Origin: Apostichopus japonicus
Taxonomy: Eukaryota > Echinodermata > Holothuroidea > Aspidochirotida > Stichopodidae
Length of the DNA stretch: 64,000 bases
Direction: 5' to 3'
NCBI RefSeq assembly: GCF_037975245.1
Contig: NC_092573.1
Coordinates: 22,101,265-22,165,264, forward strand
Both the position numbers and the translations under genes were made by a program. Position 1 is the first letter of the stretch, and every line of letters begins with the position of its first letter. Under the pieces are notes generated by a model that saw only the letters and a list, made by a program, of their open reading frames with translations, was not told the DNA's origin and ran no database searches. Shown here one piece after another: positions 40,769-53,644 of this stretch.

Positions 40769-40869
40769 TCAGCTGTTGGGAAGAAGCGAGGTTTTTTCAC
40801 TTCGCGCACAGTACACATAAGGGTAGTAAAATGCACACTGGTCAGTAGTGACACCAACGATGTGTACAC
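40769..40869 (-). CDS. Alternative last exon of the REEP gene (candidate)
   Basis: It is preceded on the minus strand by a good acceptor (pyrimidines then TTTCGCAG). In phase 1 it encodes VHIVGVTTDQCAFYYPYV... and stops at TGA. It would fit only if exon 4 used the poor GTGATT donor. It has no resemblance to the REEP5 tail known from vertebrates. Confidence 0.25.
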
Positions 40870-41430
40870 CTGCGAAAGAAAACAAAAGTAACATGGTGAG
40901 TTAATGCACCCTTCCATTATACCGTGCAAGTTACGTACGATGATCATTTAGCGAGAGGGTGTGTGGAAGGGGTAGGTGGGGTTGGGTGGGGGGGGGATAG
41001 GTTAGATCTGATAACTGATCGTCAATTTTCAATGTTTTTAATTTAAATTGTTTAACATTCGGATTAGCTGCTACTCCCTTCTGTTTTTTTTTTGGCGGAA
41101 TGGAATTAAATCAACCAGATAATAATTTTCCAATCGGACATCAACATTTGATAAGAATGGTAACCAAGGCAACTACTATATAGCTCATGGTCACATATGC
41201 CGCTGTTAGAGAATACCGAGACAGGGTGAGGGGGTCATCATTAAACATTTAAAATGAAGAAATACTGACTATGTATACACTCTCATGAAGTTACACATAA
41301 ACTATATTATTATATGAAAGATCGACGTTTCTGTCCCAATCTGCATCCCGATGAGATCAATTGAATGAGTAACTTAAAAAACATTTTCAAACTTTTTAAG
41401 AATGAAGCTCACTTTCAATTTCCTGTGATT

Positions 41431-44400
41431 CTAATCACTCTTGGACGAGCCCGCGAATCTCTTCAGTACGTTCTGGTGCAAGACGTTGGACCCGTTTGCC
41501 TCAATCGGAGCCATACACCAGGCCAACATTACCACCTATATAAGACACGAAGACGAAGTATAAAGCACAACAAATAAATTAACGAAAACAAAATGGATGG
41601 TTTATAAAATTCTTCAGAGAACAAAGTTGAATGAAATATTAAAAGAGGTTCGTCAAAAAGACTTCATATATGAATTGTCTATTTGACCTTTATAAACTCC
41701 TGCACTAGACGTATACCATGTACTACGCGTAGGCTAATTTTACGACCCGGCTAATTTTACGACTATACCAAGGTTCACACCTCGTTATAAATTAATTCTC
41801 GATTCCTCGTTATAAATTCACGAGAACACTGACGAATAATTCAAGACGAAATTTGATGAAAGGTACGGAATTCCTTAATCAATCAACGCCCTTCTCACGT
41901 ATAAACAACGATACACAATTAAATGCATTTTGGCAATTTGATGCGGACACCGATTAGCGAGAATTTTAACGTAAGAAATTTGGCCAGCGTGGGACTGGGG
42001 GGGGGGGAGTTCCGACACCCATGTGGCCTTTCCTGCTATGAAAAGCACTTTTTCTTTTCCGATTTTATAAGGAACATGAGCCTTCTTTCGTTATTTACAA
42101 AGAGACCTTTCGTTGAGAACGAAGAAACTGTAATAGGAATTAAGGTATACGTTTTTGCTGAAAAACTATTTTACAAAAATTGAATTTAGTGCCGTTTCTT
42201 TTAGAATTAAACAAAATGTACAAAATGCACAGATAGTCGCAGGATGGTTTAAGGTGATTTCCCCCTAAAAGTCACATGAATATTCCAATATACCTTTCGA
42301 TAACCGCCCACCCCCCTTCCCTCCCTAAAGATGGAATCCTCTTCTGGCTATAGTGAGTCTACAAACGATATCGAAATCCTATACCAAGATCAATTCTGTA
42401 TAAAATGCTGGTATAAAACACGTGATTATATACAGTTGTGCAATAAAATTTGAAATAGTTAACATTGGTGCTAAGTGCATGGTGAATCTTCCCAAAAAAA
42501 ATGCAAACGAACCGGCACTATTAACATATGTCAATGCAGTCTTTACACTGTTATCACAATGTGCTATATAAATTCCTTATATGACTGTGAAATTCCACTA
42601 AAATAAGGAAGTGGACATTAATTTTAACCCGTTTTAGGGCAATATAGGAGTTATCGTATAATTGCACTGTTCACTATTGATTGTGTATGGTGTACCCCTT
42701 CAAAACTTTCTTGTTTCCTTGAAAAGGATAATTCATTCTAATCGGTCAACTCCCTTTTTTTTGTCTGGTATGCGAAATTCAAGGATCGTTAAGATTCAAC
42801 TTTCGCTTTCATGACGAATCCCCTCTGTTGTTGAATTTGTGTGTTTCTCGTGAGACTTGTTCTGCGTATTATATAGTTCCGCATTGACTTTACTATACGT
42901 TACGGTTAATACAGTTCATGCATGTAAGGTTGTAAAATGTGTCTGTAACATGAAGAATTACTACACGCTCAATCGAGGCTGCATGGTGGTACCATACTTG
43001 ACCTGTATTAAAGGATAACGAAGGTACTTGGAAACATGGCCTGTCCGAGTCCACCAAAATCGCGAAAGGATCGATAGAGTCATTAAAATCGATCTCAACA
43101 CATTGACCATGATAAAACAATTGCCTAAAATACAGCAACTTTGAGGGACACTGGGTGTCTGTGCATTGGTTTAACATCCTTTGTTTTTTCTTCAATAACT
43201 TTGACAATTGGGAACAGTCAACTGTATGTAACCAATAAGGTCTTCCACTGAGTACCAGGCAGAGTTGCAACGACTCCCTTTATTTTAGGGTCACTACTTG
43301 AGTCATTGACAGAGATTCCCCTGAACCAGAGCAAAGTCACTGACTCGCTGCAAAAGTATTATCTATACGACAGGAAAATTTGATAACTCGTTGAGGTATC
43401 TCCACTTTCACAGTTTAGTGACTCCAATATTACTCGTCTCAACACTGGTTTGTGGGTTCTCCAAAAGTAGTGGCTATATACTATACGGCTTAGTTTGGGT
43501 GGCATATGTAACAACCCAAGGGTACAATACAACTTTAATATTGTCATGTTTTTTTTAATGATAACATAATAGAGTGAAAATGTAAAATTGTATGTAAAAA
43601 GTAATATGTTCCTTGTTATGAAACCGGACCAGCATAGAATATAATTCAACCTAGCATGTTGCACATGCAGCCTATTACAGTCTTGACTGTTGGTCAAGTG
43701 ACCAGAACATATTGCTTTCTATAGCAAGTGTTTTAGAGGTATGCCTCCTCGGATTAGTTATTATATCATGTAGGGTGATGCACGTGTCACGTGTGGCAGG
43801 GGAACTGTGAATGGTTGACCAATAACACACAGCGCCAATATACCCAATGACGTCACAAACGGCTTCACATATGAAGTCAATTCGGTTTGCCAGTGTCAAT
43901 ACATAATTTTGAGGCATTCAAGAGATTGTCAAGAAATCTACACCTATAGACATTAAATATGAAGATACCTTCAAGATAATTTTTTTGGTAACATTTGCAG
44001 CTGGCTAAGCGGTATACTCAACAATTAATTAGCTGTAAGTACTGTAGTGTGTGATTGGCATGTCACGCATCCTATATGTGCACGTTGAAGTATATTAAAA
44101 CGCCCATTTTTGATCTTCAACGTTTGAACTAAACTTTGATCATATCCTTATTTTAAGTTGTTTACAATAACCAGGGCATACTAACTTTATCTGACGGGTA
44201 GTCAAGGGCGTAGGAACCGGGGGGGCTGGGGGGCGCCAGCCCCCAGTGAAAAATATGGTGGGGCGGAAGTATCATTCCGCCCCCCCCCCCCCGCTTCGCA
44301 AGTCAGAAAACCCCTTTTTCCAAATGAGAAAAAAAAAATCTCATTTGGAGCACCAAATTGCATCTAAGGCCAGGTGAAAATGCAAAATTATTTACAAAAT

Positions 44401-47400
44401 GGAGTGGCTGTTGAAGTGTGCTATATTGCACCAAATTGCATCTGAGGCCACCTGGAAATGCAAAAAAATTCCAAAGGGGAGGGGGACACCCCCTCCCCTT
44501 AAACCCCTCCCCCAGGCCGGCCATCAGTCTTCAGCCCCCCACTCAAAAGTACCTTCCTACGCCACTGCGGTTAGTTATTAATGTCTTTATGCATTATTCA
44601 ATATTTGACTTATGTCTTACCTTTGTAAGGTAGAAGAACGGGAAGAACTTCACGATAGCATCAGAGGCGCACTCTAAGAGAGTAAAAACTGCATAAATGA
44701 CCCAATAAGTAGACCATTGGACATCTTGTTTGTCGTTTCGACTCTTGCCAATCAACGCCACCCTGACAGTTTGAAGAAAAAAAGAATGAAATATATTAAA
44801 AGATACAGGAATATTTACAAACTGAAATATGTTGTTGATTTGATTGATCATATTTTTACTAGACGGTATAGTGTGGGCTTGCGGCTGATAGAGTACTTTT
44901 GCTTCTAACTGACTTAAACGTTGTTGTTCCTTGTTGGCTTGATTTATCATTACCGTAACACAAAAGCTCTTTCTAAGTATCAATCCCCTGTCTTCAACCC
45001 CCCCCCCCTCCCCCATAATTACAACCCCATGAGAACCATTTGCCAGTTACTTCGGTGATGTCAGAAACGTCTTGTGACGTCACTGACTTAGATGCGCTAC
45101 ACTGAGTCAATGGTCTACCTACTGACATGTGTGTAAGTTTGTATGAATGTGTGACTATTTCCGTTCAGGCAGCTCCTTCCAGACTGGATTTTTTTTCTTC
45201 ACACAGACAAATTAAGCTAAGAGAGCAGTATAAATAAGGGTAGCCATAAAAGAAAATGGTAGACAGAATCTCTGAGCAGACGGAAGCAGTTGGCCACAAA
45301 CGACAAAAGGAGATTTAGCCAAATATTAGTTTAATTCCGTGCTGAGATCATGTATAGCCTTACTAAGGTTAGGGAACTTACGTTTGGTAACACGGATACG
45401 TAATTGCCACCAGTGTCGTAACGAAATGTGTTCCATAACCAACGAGGAGTGACAATAGCGTGATTGATGCAAAACCTGTACGAGACAAAAAGGAGAATAT
45501 ATGAATGAAGGGAGCAGATGATGAGCCCAGACAAGAACAAAGGAAATGTTTAGGTGTGAAACAGGGTGGGGTGCAGGAAGGGGTGTGGCCCTGGGGTCGT
45601 TGAATCCGACTGTCATGTAGGAGGCTCTAGTGGTCCTCCCCAAACTTAAAATTTTAGAAGTGAAATGTTGAATCATTCCGAGGCATATTTAGGCTATAAA
45701 TTAGGTGTACACGAAAGTTTGTACTAATGACTAGCCTACTTTTACACACTTTGTTGGGGGTTGACATGGGGTATAACAGGGAAACGCACCTGTGTATCTT
45801 GCATATCTACTGTACACAAAGAAATTGAATTTTCTTCATGAACTCTCCCTCATAGTGACCGATGTTTGACCGAAAAGTTTCACATACAGTAAACACCATG
45901 CGGAAGTGCATCTCCCGTGGTAGCCTTTTGGGATACATGTGCTTGTAATTTATGGTAAGGTGGATTACAAAACATAATCTTGATCCATTTTAATGATTTC
46001 CTTCCGATAAAAAGCCAAACAAATTTATTCATCACGACAGATGCTGCTGTCTATTGGTGATGGGCTTTACGCCTTTGTGACACCCATTCTTAAAAATTGA
46101 CATCATAACCATGGGTTATGGGGAAGGTTGGGCGCAGGCGGAGTAAATGTGTGGTTTCCAGGGATCGACATTAATTGCTTTTAAAATTTGTGTTTCCATT
46201 AGAATTCTCCTTGTATACACAAACCTGTAGGCTGATTACACCTAGTACAATTTTATGTAGCATGAAGTTGTGTTTTGGTTTACTTCTTTATCGAGGTTAA
46301 CCTGGCCAATGTATTCAAAATACTCAAAATACATACGTAAGTGTGATGAATAAACAAAATAGCGACCGATTTATCATCAGGTGTAACACTCGGGCGAAAT
46401 GATTTTATTTGACTATTCCAAGCCATCAATCTGCATATGTCATTTACATTGAGAACCAAGAAAGGTGACGGATATCAGATACTCAGAGAACCTAAAGTTA
46501 CATCTGAGTCAGTTAGCGTATCACCCCCCCCCCCACAAGCATCCCCAAGCACCTCCTCACGCCCCATGCTGCAACTTATTTAATGTTTGGAAACTCACAC
46601 TACACAGGCCGGCTTAGGCTTCGTTTCCGGTAGACATTGAAGAAAATACTTATTTGGCTTTCCTCTTTGTTTACAAATTATGATTTAGTAACAACTGTTC
46701 AAGAAAGTGACATTTCTTCTCGCTCTACAGATACCGACATCACGTGACATATCATGGGACAACAATGCCAAGTCTGATCCCTGTAGTCTAGCTGTAAACA
46801 GATCGCCCATAGTTATATAGATAACTGTACATCTGCGGGTTTTCCATAGAAACGTGCTTTTATGTACACACACGTCAAACCATGCCAAAGAGCAGGTTGA
46901 AAACTGATACAGTATTGACATTGTGACATTCCGTATGATTGCTGCCTATGTTCAATGACAACACACAAAGTACATATAGTTCTACCGTGTTGGTGGGTTG
47001 CTCAATGAAGACTATCTATAGTGTTGCTATCTCTTTGTTCTCTACGTGCAACAGCTGGTTTACCATCAATGCAGCTGATATATATTCATCTAGTTTGGTT
47101 TTTCCTTACTTTCACCTTTAAATGACATTCCCCTTTAAATGCCGATACTGACGGGCGATCACTTTTGACTAAATTATAAATGTTAGGTAATTGATTTATA
47201 TAACTTCTTATAACGCGACCACGAATAAGTACTTTGCCTACGATAGGCTATACGCCACCAAGCATCTAAGGATGAAACAAAGTCGAAAACAATTGCAATC
47301 TATTGTGAAAGTGTTGTCTGAGTTCAAAAATTAAATTCTTGCTTTCCCATTGAGTTTAGCGTTGCTTCCGAGGTGTTGGCCTGATAGTCTGTTCGCTAGA

Positions 47401-50400
47401 GTTATTAGCCCAGTCGCTTTGATTAATGAGCCTATGATATGTAAGCAGTTTCCGTTATGCCACTGGATAAGTATTTCATCTCCAACTATAGTCAAGTATC
47501 ATTTGAGGAGAAAAAAGATAACACTTCCTTGTTCTGGTTCTGCTTATTTAGTTTTATTCTCGTAGTTGTTCACTAATAGCTTGTTTATTGTATGGTTTTG
47601 TTTGTATTCACTACTTTTTTATGTTTAATGTCGACGGGAAATCATTTCCGTTTTTTGTTTTCTGAAATGGCCAATAAAGTTTCTATCTATCTATCTTGTT
47701 GAATGTAAATATAAACACTCGTATGAAACAGTGCCTGAGTGACATTTTCGAAATTTGCCGAGTAAACGTAAGGAGCTGCTTTTTAGGTAATTCTCAAATA
47801 TTAACATGTGATTTAAATTGCAACCACCACTGGCGGCTATCGTTTTTAAATAGTCTTGATGTGCTGCTTTCTGTGCGAACCGTGTTAGTACTGAAAAGCG
47901 ACTAGGACTATGTGATGTAACGACGGCCTTTGTTGTGAAATACGTGAGCCTATATACCAAGACTCAAGCATCCAGGCAACATACAGTGGTTAGGCCATCT
48001 GAAGAAATTAAAATACTTAGACCGTAACGTTCCACATGTACGGTCATTTCCACCGTTCTACACTCATATATGGTATTAGGTTGTAGAAACGGTGTCAACG
48101 ACTATAACTGATACAGCGGCCATGATTACTTAAATGGACTCTGCTTGTTCTTAAAACTGCTGCTATAAGTAAGCCATCCAGCCACCTGTGCACATGTTTT
48201 GTTTTGCCAGTGTAAACATCTGTAGATATTTCCATTTGAGATAAGGTTAGCAGTCAAGGGTCGTATTTAGCACGTATGACGTTTATGAGTGCATGCGCCA
48301 TAAAATAATACTGTATATGACAATCTAAAGACTACAGGTGTCGAAGGATCACATTTTCGAACTTGTTCATGCAAAGACCTTAACGGCGAATCACAGACCC
48401 ACCCACCATCGCTCCTCTATATGTGATAGAGACATTTGTAATGAAAGCCCACCCCCCCCCCCCCCCTTATGATACTTACAAACACACCTGCTGAAAAAAA
48501 CGACCAAAAGTCGTCACATTTTGGCGAAAGTAACCATTGGTTCGTTACTTCAAGGTGGCCATAAATTTGTCGCATGCAACAACTTTCAGGGTTGAATGGG
48601 AACGTGCCTGGATAAAATTCGTACTAGCTTGGAATCAAGGCCATATTATTTTAAGCTTTTCTAACACCTGTAGGAATTTGCTATTGGATATAAGACAGTG
48701 CAGTATTATTTTGTGTTTTCTATACTAAATATTCTGAATCAAACAATAAGTGCACTAAAGACCAAATCATGCGCTGTATATACCATAACTGCAGACTTTG
48801 ACCCACTTGCCGCCACATGGCGTATATAAGGAAAATGAAACTATGGTTTTAATAGTAAATAAATTACGTTGTGAATAAACAAATTTATGACTGGAGTGCT
48901 ATATAGGGTAACCTACAGACATGCAGGTTAAATATGTGACTGAACTGCATGTAAAAAAAAATATGTCACGTACAAACACTGGCTGTATCTCGCTATATGC
49001 ATGTATGAATGTCCCATTTTGAGTTATGTATAAGTTAATGGTACAACATATGGCGGACATATCCTGAAGATGTGATTGAGACTGCATGGGCTGCATGATG
49101 CCGCATGCAGGCGTTCTTGTTCAGGGGTATATAGCTAGGAATGAATGTTTCAATATGATGTGCATGCGTGTGCTCATTACAATTATTATTAACATGCAGC
49201 CTAAATATGTAATACTGCAGTACATTATCCAGAAAGGTTGAAGTAGGTTAGATAGTGAGGATCTTAGAAAATCACGGATTAAGTCTTCGAATGTAGCATA
49301 ACCTCACTCAGTTTAAATGAAAATGAATGTAAAATGTCGATAAGTTTCATCCTTAATTTCATTAAAGCGAAATCGCATATTTGCTACGCGATAAAACCGG
49401 CAGTCATTTACCCCTCTCTTTTACCTCATGCCTCGTCGAATTCCTTCTAGTTGTATAGTCAGTCTCACTGTAGTCTGTATATACGCAACTCAAATATAAT
49501 TCCGTCAAACTTCGACAACACTGCCATCCAAACATTAATAGGCTAATACATATATTATAGTGGAGGATCTACATAATGAGTATGAATTTCATCCAAATTT
49601 GCTGCAAGTTATTATGCTAACAAGGTTTTCAGACTTTACCCTTAGTTTGTTGAACTCAAATAACTTTTGACATCCGCCGCTATCAATAGGGACCAGCTGC
49701 CACTCATACGATGCATCTATCCCAATTAGTATAATGTTGAACTACAATGTAGCCTACATTTTGAGTTAGTTTGCAAATCAATACGTCACACAGGCCCGGA
49801 CGGAGGTGGTCAATGTACCGTGCAGACCATGTGTTTCACGACGAGGGGAGAGGGAATACACGTATTGGATTAAGTAAAGGAAAATCATGTTTGGCCAATT
49901 ACATACGTGTAGAATTCGTACTATATTTGTGCTGAAGGTGTTCCAATGATCAATCAAGGTTCTTCTACATAACGTTCTGGTAGGCTGCATACGAACATTT
50001 TACCAAGCCTAATTATCACATGCAAGAAATTTAAAATAATGATGCAAAACCTAAAAATGAAAACACAAAGGCAGCTGGATATTGTTTTCTCTTTTCTTCC
50101 CCGTCCTTTTTTATATGCCGCCCTTCCTCATTCGAAACTAGGTCAGATTACCGGCATTAGACGTTTCTTTTTGCGCTAGTCTTCACACCCTTTAAAGGAT
50201 TGGTTCGGGTGTTTGACATGTTTTTTTTGTATAAAAGAGCATAAAACGTCAAAAAGAACAGTGAAGAAACTACCATGATAGCATGCTCTGTTAAGGAGAT
50301 ATGACACTTTGAAGATATCAAAATTTCTTTGAAAACGACTGGTGCAGAAAGACTTACTGTGAGGGTGTGATGTCATATCCTCACTTCCTTAACATTTGTG

Positions 50401-51817
50401 AATATATTTCTTTAAAAATTATTTACATTTTTTAACACATTTGAAAATAATGTAATCAAAAATTCCTCAAATGTTTAATCTCAAATACTTCCTTTGACAA
50501 ATATGAGATCTCCTGACATATCTTTTGGTCGAAAGTCATGAAATCTCACAAAATATTTAGAGAAAAAAACAAAGACTTTTCAGGAATGTGAGGATGTGAC
50601 ATCACAGCTAGTCAGATTTCAGCAGTTTCTACACAATCTGATAAAACTTTACACTTGAATATCTCTTTAACCGAAAAAGATATTTGAACAGTTTTTTTTC
50701 ACCATTGTGTTTCTTTTATTGTCCTCTTTCATATAACATAAACATGTATGACAACTGAACCAATCCTTTAAGCGGCCCTATGCAAGTATGCAGATTAACA
50801 AGGTTTCGAAACACGCCACCACACTGATGACACATGCAATTCCTATACAAGAGGGGCTTTCCACCTCGAGATATCGCGGCAAACAATTACCCAGTGTAGC
50901 GTAACACGTTAATGCTGGTTTCATACATTTCGTCTATTTTTAGAATTGCTTACCGACAAAAGAGGAACCAAATATAATGTCGATTTTCGCCTAACCATGC
51001 ATCAGCCATGCAAGGCCTACCAACTTAAGTGTTCTGAATGTATATACTAGAAGACGTTATTACAAGCAGGGTCAGCAGGCCCCTCCCTTCGTTCCTCCTT
51101 CTCAAAGAAGAAGCCTTACGAAATGTTCTCGTTTCAACAATAAATACCGAGTTCGAGAACTACTCCAATTACAGACTGTCGTGCCAAGCTTCAGATTTTC
51201 CCTCGGTATCTCAATCGTGATCGATCGGACACGTTTTGATCGGCTTGCATTGCAATAGGTCTCCTCTCTTCTCCTCTATACCCCTTCCGATTTCTTAGCC
51301 ACCCTTTACCCCGGGCTAGTGTACCCCTCCTTGCAATCACCTTCCTTTCCACACTAGAACCTATGTATGCATGTCGTACACTGAGCAAACACGTGTGCCA
51401 ATCCATGAACCACAGGATTTAGCGTGCAAAGATTCCTACACATTTCAGAAACATACAGGCGTTTTATACAGTTACAAATAACCCTTGGCCATGAATGTAG
51501 TTTCTCCACTGAACATGACTTCCTTGTATAGTTCTAAAGCGAACCACGGATATACATCGAATGCATAAAGACTAAACATGTAACAGTATGTATGGTAAAA
51601 TTCAGCACCTGCAGACCCACATACATGTTGTAGTCTGTACCGTACCGTATTCTACGTTAATAATTTGGCAATACATTCATTCTAAGGAGCAATCCTTACC
51701 TGCAAGAAGATATTCCCTTTGTAACGTCGTTTTCTTTTCGAGTACTTCTAAAAAGTCCGTGAAGTCATTCTTCTCGTATAAAGCTTTAACAAATTTAGGT
51801 GACTTTTTATCAGCCAT
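41431..51817 (-). CDS. REEP5: REEP5/6-like ER-shaping protein (TB2/DP1/HVA22 family), 4 exons
   Basis: Exons, minus strand: 51817-51700, 45475-45382, 44762-44621, 41535-41431; GT-AG sites, phases 1, 2, 0; 152 residues. The ATG context is strong (A at -3, G at +4). Residues 1-40 are the REEP5/6 amphipathic N-terminus (LYEKNDFTDFLEVLEKKT). About 41-75 is the first hydrophobic hairpin, with YPCYQ in place of YPAYI. About 82-120 contains the signature KQDVQWSTYWVIYAVFTLLE and FFPFFYLTK, then LAWCMAP. Family members bend tubular ER through wedge-like hairpins. Human REEP5 has 189 residues; the stop at 41431 removes the C-terminal helix. A weak donor (GTGATT) at 41438 could instead join an exon at 40869-40769 (phase 1), giving 183 residues ending TSLLPNS. 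The end is uncertain. REEP6 is an equal naming choice. Confidence 0.88.
44203..44567. mobile_element. Non-autonomous hAT-type element beside REEP exon 3
   Basis: Left end CAAGGGCGTAGGAACC; right end is the reverse complement of CAGTGGCGTAGGAAGG. The flanking octamers CGGGTAGT (44195-44202) and CGGTTAGT (44568-44575) match at 7 of 8 positions. Inside, the phrase CACCAAATTGCATCT occurs twice, about 80 bp apart. Length is 365 bp, ending 53 bases before REEP exon 3, in the intron. Confidence 0.8.
45476..50120. other. REEP intron 1, mostly unremarkable
   Basis: AT-rich intronic DNA. At about 47540-47700 the sequence GGCCAATAAAGTTTC followed by (TATC)n resembles the 3' tail of a non-LTR element, but no polymerase fragment was seen upstream. 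A C-run of about 13 lies near 48452. No exon of another gene was found. Confidence 0.45.
50121..50191. repeat. Truncated copy of the 33867-34205 MITE end
   Basis: The reverse complement matches 33867-33937 over phrases such as CGTCTAATGCCGGTAATCTGA. Only one end is present; its terminal TTAA (50192-50195) also serves as the left target site of the next element. Confidence 0.8.
50196..50767. mobile_element. TTAA-flanked MITE in REEP intron 1
   Basis: TIR AGGATTGGTTCGGGTG against AGGATTGGTTCAGTTG, with TTAA directly outside both ends (50192-50195, 50768-50771). Two internal GTGAGGRTGTGAYATCA motifs occur at about 50360 and 50590. Length is 572 bp with no ORF. Confidence 0.83.
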
Positions 51818-53030
51818 TTTTGGGATAAAACGAAGGTTGATATAGCCTTGTGCAATTCGAGTTCTGCAGTATCAAACGGACAGACGTATCTTTGTTTACA
51901 GCGCAAGCTTCTCAAACGACACAGTACTACTATGGACGCGCATAGTGTATTTTATGTAGCTCGCCCTTTAGCACAATACTAGTGTGTGGTTCGTATAGCA
52001 TATACTCACTCAACTGAATGAGCCACCATATTGTGCTCGCTGTATGCGTGTGATATGCAATGATGTATCCGAGGATTTGAACCCCTCCCTCGTAATATTC
52101 TCATCTCACTTTCGCCTACTAATTATGTCTCCGATGGAACGGATGAGTTCACATTCCACCAGCCTCTCAGGCATAAATCACCAGCACGGTACAATGTGGA
52201 GAAATGGAATAGGGAGCACTACAGGAAATAAACTAATTTGCTTGCCTGTAGAATGAGGTTTCCAGCAAGATATATTCAAGTGCTACGTTCATATTAAAAA
52301 CGACTAATCAGATTATATATTAACGTAGCTAGAGAGAAATTGAAACAATAAATATATAAAAGCATCTAGGAGCAACGTTGATGGATTGATAATTGGCCTA
52401 TACGCTCCTTGCGAGTAATTCAAATATTGCGTTCTTCACACACGAGCAGATCTAGCCTACGCACTTGGCTCTGTGGGGCACATGAGATATCGACCTACAA
52501 TAATTGGTCCCTGGACGAGAGAGGATACGGGCAGGATGGGGCCTCGCACGAGCTTCGGTACATAAACAGAATATCGTTACATCACTCACACATTGGAGTC
52601 ATGCAATGCATTGCACTATATAAATGGTAGCGCTGGAGTTTTCACCAAGACACACTGAAACCATTGAACGGCCATCACGCGGGCGGGGCCCCCACTATAA
52701 ATATATCCAGTTTGACCCCGGACGAAGAAGTCGTAGCATGGCAGAGGGGGCCGGGAGTAAGGGTCATGTTTTATATTTAGTAAGTTCTGCTTAACTTGTA
52801 GGCTGTTTATTAACACCAGGACGGCGGGCTTTGATGAACCGGGATCATATTTAACGCGTACGGTAAAAGTATCTAAGCAGCCAGTTGTTATAACAACTCC
52901 CTGATCTAAGCCTCACCGACGTCACGTATACTAGCGTTTTCGTACTACCAGGGACGTATATGTCTCACCGTCGGGTGATGGAATAGGCGGGGAGAATTCA
53001 CCGACAGTGTATCAATTGTGACCATGTGGA
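51818..53030. other. REEP upstream region, no other gene seen
   Basis: The REEP promoter should start here. I see no clear TATA element. A TTGTTATAACAA palindrome followed by CTCCCTG at about 52886-52902 resembles one arm of the hairpin at 37794. Confidence 0.4.
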
Positions 53031-53037
53031 TGTGATA

Positions 53038-53644
53038 CCGTAAAACGGGGTAACTTTGGCACCCGGGGTAATATTGGCAGTTAAGTGGTTTTATTAAATC
53101 GACCGACTGCCCTCTATTTTTGACAGTGTTTCAATATTGTGATTTCGTGTGATGTTTGGGGATATAAAGGGTGGAACATTTTTCCAACATGATTATTATG
53201 ATAGATACTATTTGAAATAATTTGTAAACAATTGAAATTAGGAAATAATGTGCTAATTTGCATAAATATTGTGCAAGCCCCCATTGCCGCTCTAAGTATT
53301 ATTTTTGGTTTTGAGAGTTTTGCTTCGAATCCCAGCCCCCTCAATGTCCAAAAAATAAACTTTTGCAAAAAAATGATTGAATATTTTTTTCTTCTTTTTT
53401 TATACTACTGTTTAAGTATATACCTGCCAAAGTTGCCCCAAATGTAAAAATCAATTTTTTTGGGTTTACTTCTCACATAAGTTTTAAGAACACCACATAT
53501 TTACATCAAATTTGATCTATATAAATATCTAAGAATGCCAATGTTCATTTTAAACATAAGAAACGTGTTTTTTTTAATTATTATTATACTCTTTTTTATT
53601 CGACAAATAAGCCTAAAACCTGCCAAAGTTACCCCTTTTTACGG
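53038..53644. mobile_element. TA-flanked TIR element (Tc1/mariner-like target)
   Basis: The ends CCGTAAAACGGGGTAACTTT and the reverse complement of CCGTAAAAAGGGGTAACTTT differ at one base and continue into GGCA. TA lies outside each end (53036-53037, 53645-53646). Length is 607 bp, with no transposase. The internal phrase CCTGCCAAAGTTGCCCC at about 53424 is a further partial end copy. I recall similar ACCGTAAAACGGGG ends in many invertebrate genomes. Confidence 0.8.

Noticed and set aside
40720-40947. Phase-0 reading VYTSLVSLLTS... of the possible REEP last exon
   Set aside because: No donor in exon 4 provides phase 0.
42893-43270. 125-codon minus-strand frame in a REEP intron
   Set aside because: No family motif or exon signals that I can defend; kept only as part of a regulatory observation.
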